From Geosiphon pyriformis (Eukaryota > Glomeromycota > Glomeromycetes > Archaeosporales > Geosiphonaceae), in assembly GCA_016748015.1 (NCBI GenBank), contig JAAOMT010000597.1, positions 448,351 to 512,350 of the forward strand: a stretch of DNA of 64,000 bases. The letters are read 5' to 3'. Of the stretch, positions 62,821 through 64,000 are shown piece by piece (position 1 is the first letter of the stretch; each line of letters begins with the position of its first letter). The position numbers and the translations under genes are program-made. The notes below the pieces were generated by a model that made no database searches, was not told where the DNA came from, and saw only the letters and a list, made by a program, of their open reading frames with translations.

Positions 62821-63099
62821 TCAGTTCTTTTGGGAAAGATATGGATTCAAAAGAATGGAACCCTTCAAAGTTGGAAAAGTTTTGGTCAATTTCTCCAAAC
62901 AAAAATAGAATTGATGGAATTGACAGTTGATGAAACAAAAAAACCTCAACATTGCCCTTGAGATTGAACAAAATATAACAAACCTGATTTTGACATCTTT
63001 ATTGATGATAGTCAAAATGCGATTTTGGAAACCAAGAGACTCCTTCCTCAATCTAATATAATACTTGTGATGCCTAACTATATAAAGAATGTTGAATAA
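62821..63099 (+). pseudogene. C-terminal pseudogene fragment, family unknown
   Basis: One plus frame reads GTLQSWKSFGQFLQTKIELM, ELTVDETKKPQHCP, then TGA-D-TGA-TKYNKPDFDIFIDDSQNAIL, ETKRLLPQSNIILVMPNY and IKNVE before a TAA at 63097. The two TGA codons (62959 and 62965) stand where Trp would fit well (a P-W-D-W pattern), so each may be a TGG-to-TGA change. The ending is strongly protein-like, and I have the impression of similar C-termini in Glomeromycotina proteins, but I cannot name the family. No start is visible and stops precede it. Confidence 0.45.
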
Positions 63100-64000
63100 T
63101 TAAAAATTTATAGAGCAAGAAAAGCGAAAATAAATATCTAGATACGAATGTTTCAAGTGATGCAATGTGTTCACTTTATCGCAGCACACCCCATATCATC
63201 TTTATCTTTCACTTAAATGGACTTTTTAACAGCAACTGATTTGTACGTCTATGGTTTCAAATCGGAAAATAAAGGAGCATTCTCCCAAAATATTGATTTT
63301 GAATTTCAAACTAAAAGAATTTATTAGTCGCAATTGAGGTGACCCATGCAATCTACTTAAAAACGATAAATATTTTAAACTAAGTTTGTTATTACCAGTG
63401 AATTAGTCTCAAAGAAAGTCAATTTCTAAATGTCACAAAAAATTTCGTCAATTTTGCTAGTAGCATTTATCATTGCAGCGAAAAATATTTCGTTGTTTAG
63501 GCGTCTTTAGTGTAATTATGTGATTGAGGTCTCGGATTGTTGAGTAGTACATATTTAAATGAATAATTCTGAAATGGTTGGACAATAAAATTAATCGTAT
63601 GCACATAAAAGTGTTGATCTCGGAATGTTCTTTTCAATTAAAATTGAACAAAAGAATCACTTTAACAAGTACATGTACATAAAAATTATGTACAACAAGA
63701 AAATTTTCCTAGATTAATTACCCCATCTTTTAAGGGATCCGGAAGATCTGGTACTCAATATTTTTTTTAAAATTTGCTCTTAAATTACGAAAATTCCGTT
63801 ACAATACTTGAAAATCTTGACCACAATAAATTATGGTTAGTTAATATTAAAAATATACATATATTACAATTGGTCATATATTAAATACAGTAATATTTTA
63901 AAGAAAACTAAATTATATATGTAATGTTTTACAATACATATAAGTATATACTAAAAATTAATCGCAAAAATTTGATTTAATTAATAATCAAAACATTATA
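63100..64000. other. intergenic, nothing recognised
   Basis: Mixed AT-rich sequence without long frames on either strand. Confidence 0.5.

Overview
The window looks like a piece of a very AT-rich, transposon-loaded fungal nuclear genome. I favour an arbuscular mycorrhizal fungus (Glomeromycotina, Rhizophagus/Gigaspora-like). The reasons are the low GC, the many TTA/TTG arrays, the small GT-AG introns, a fungal-type DUF202 gene, and LINE and Ty3-like proteins that read like those I know from that lineage. This is a recognition from memory, not a search.

Layout. (1) 1-4449: minus-strand 5' part of a heavily mutated Ty3/gypsy-like element (element 1), cut by the window edge. (2) 4559-22305: a nested block. 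A minus-strand LINE is split into three segments (4559-10124, 11089-11408, 21527-22305) by a 964-bp solo LTR with target duplication ATGT and by a complete 10.1-kb Ty3-like element (element 2, 11409-21526) with target duplication GCTC. (3) 22440-36900: hyper-AT DNA made of LINE copies that have lost most of their C and G. It includes two short ORF1-plus-tail derivatives lying tail to tail (22900-24340 and 24580-26820). A less damaged, 5'-truncated LINE (29232-33225) sits inside an older plus-strand LINE. (4) 36900-64000: gene-poor single-copy DNA with many microsatellites, a 990-bp assembly gap, and two convincing host genes on the minus strand: a C2H2 zinc-finger transcription factor (43239-44705) and a three-exon DUF202 membrane protein (57684-58482). 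There are also a doubtful small membrane ORF and one short non-transposon pseudogene.

Most striking biology. Both Ty3-like elements carry a dUTPase domain and a cysteine-rich zinc-ribbon-like module between protease and reverse transcriptase, giving the order gag - protease - Cys-rich - dUTPase, continuing in element 2 with RT - RNase H - integrase - extra C-terminal region. The whole repeat landscape shows transition-type decay: Trp codons turned into TAG/TGA, Gly to Arg/Glu, Asp to Asn, and about 25 transitions to 1 transversion between the two LTRs of element 2. This is the signature expected of RIP or of cytosine methylation followed by deamination. None of the elements looks active.

Limits. 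Boundaries of the decayed elements are approximate. Frames were read by eye. Intron-containing genes in the right half could be missed.
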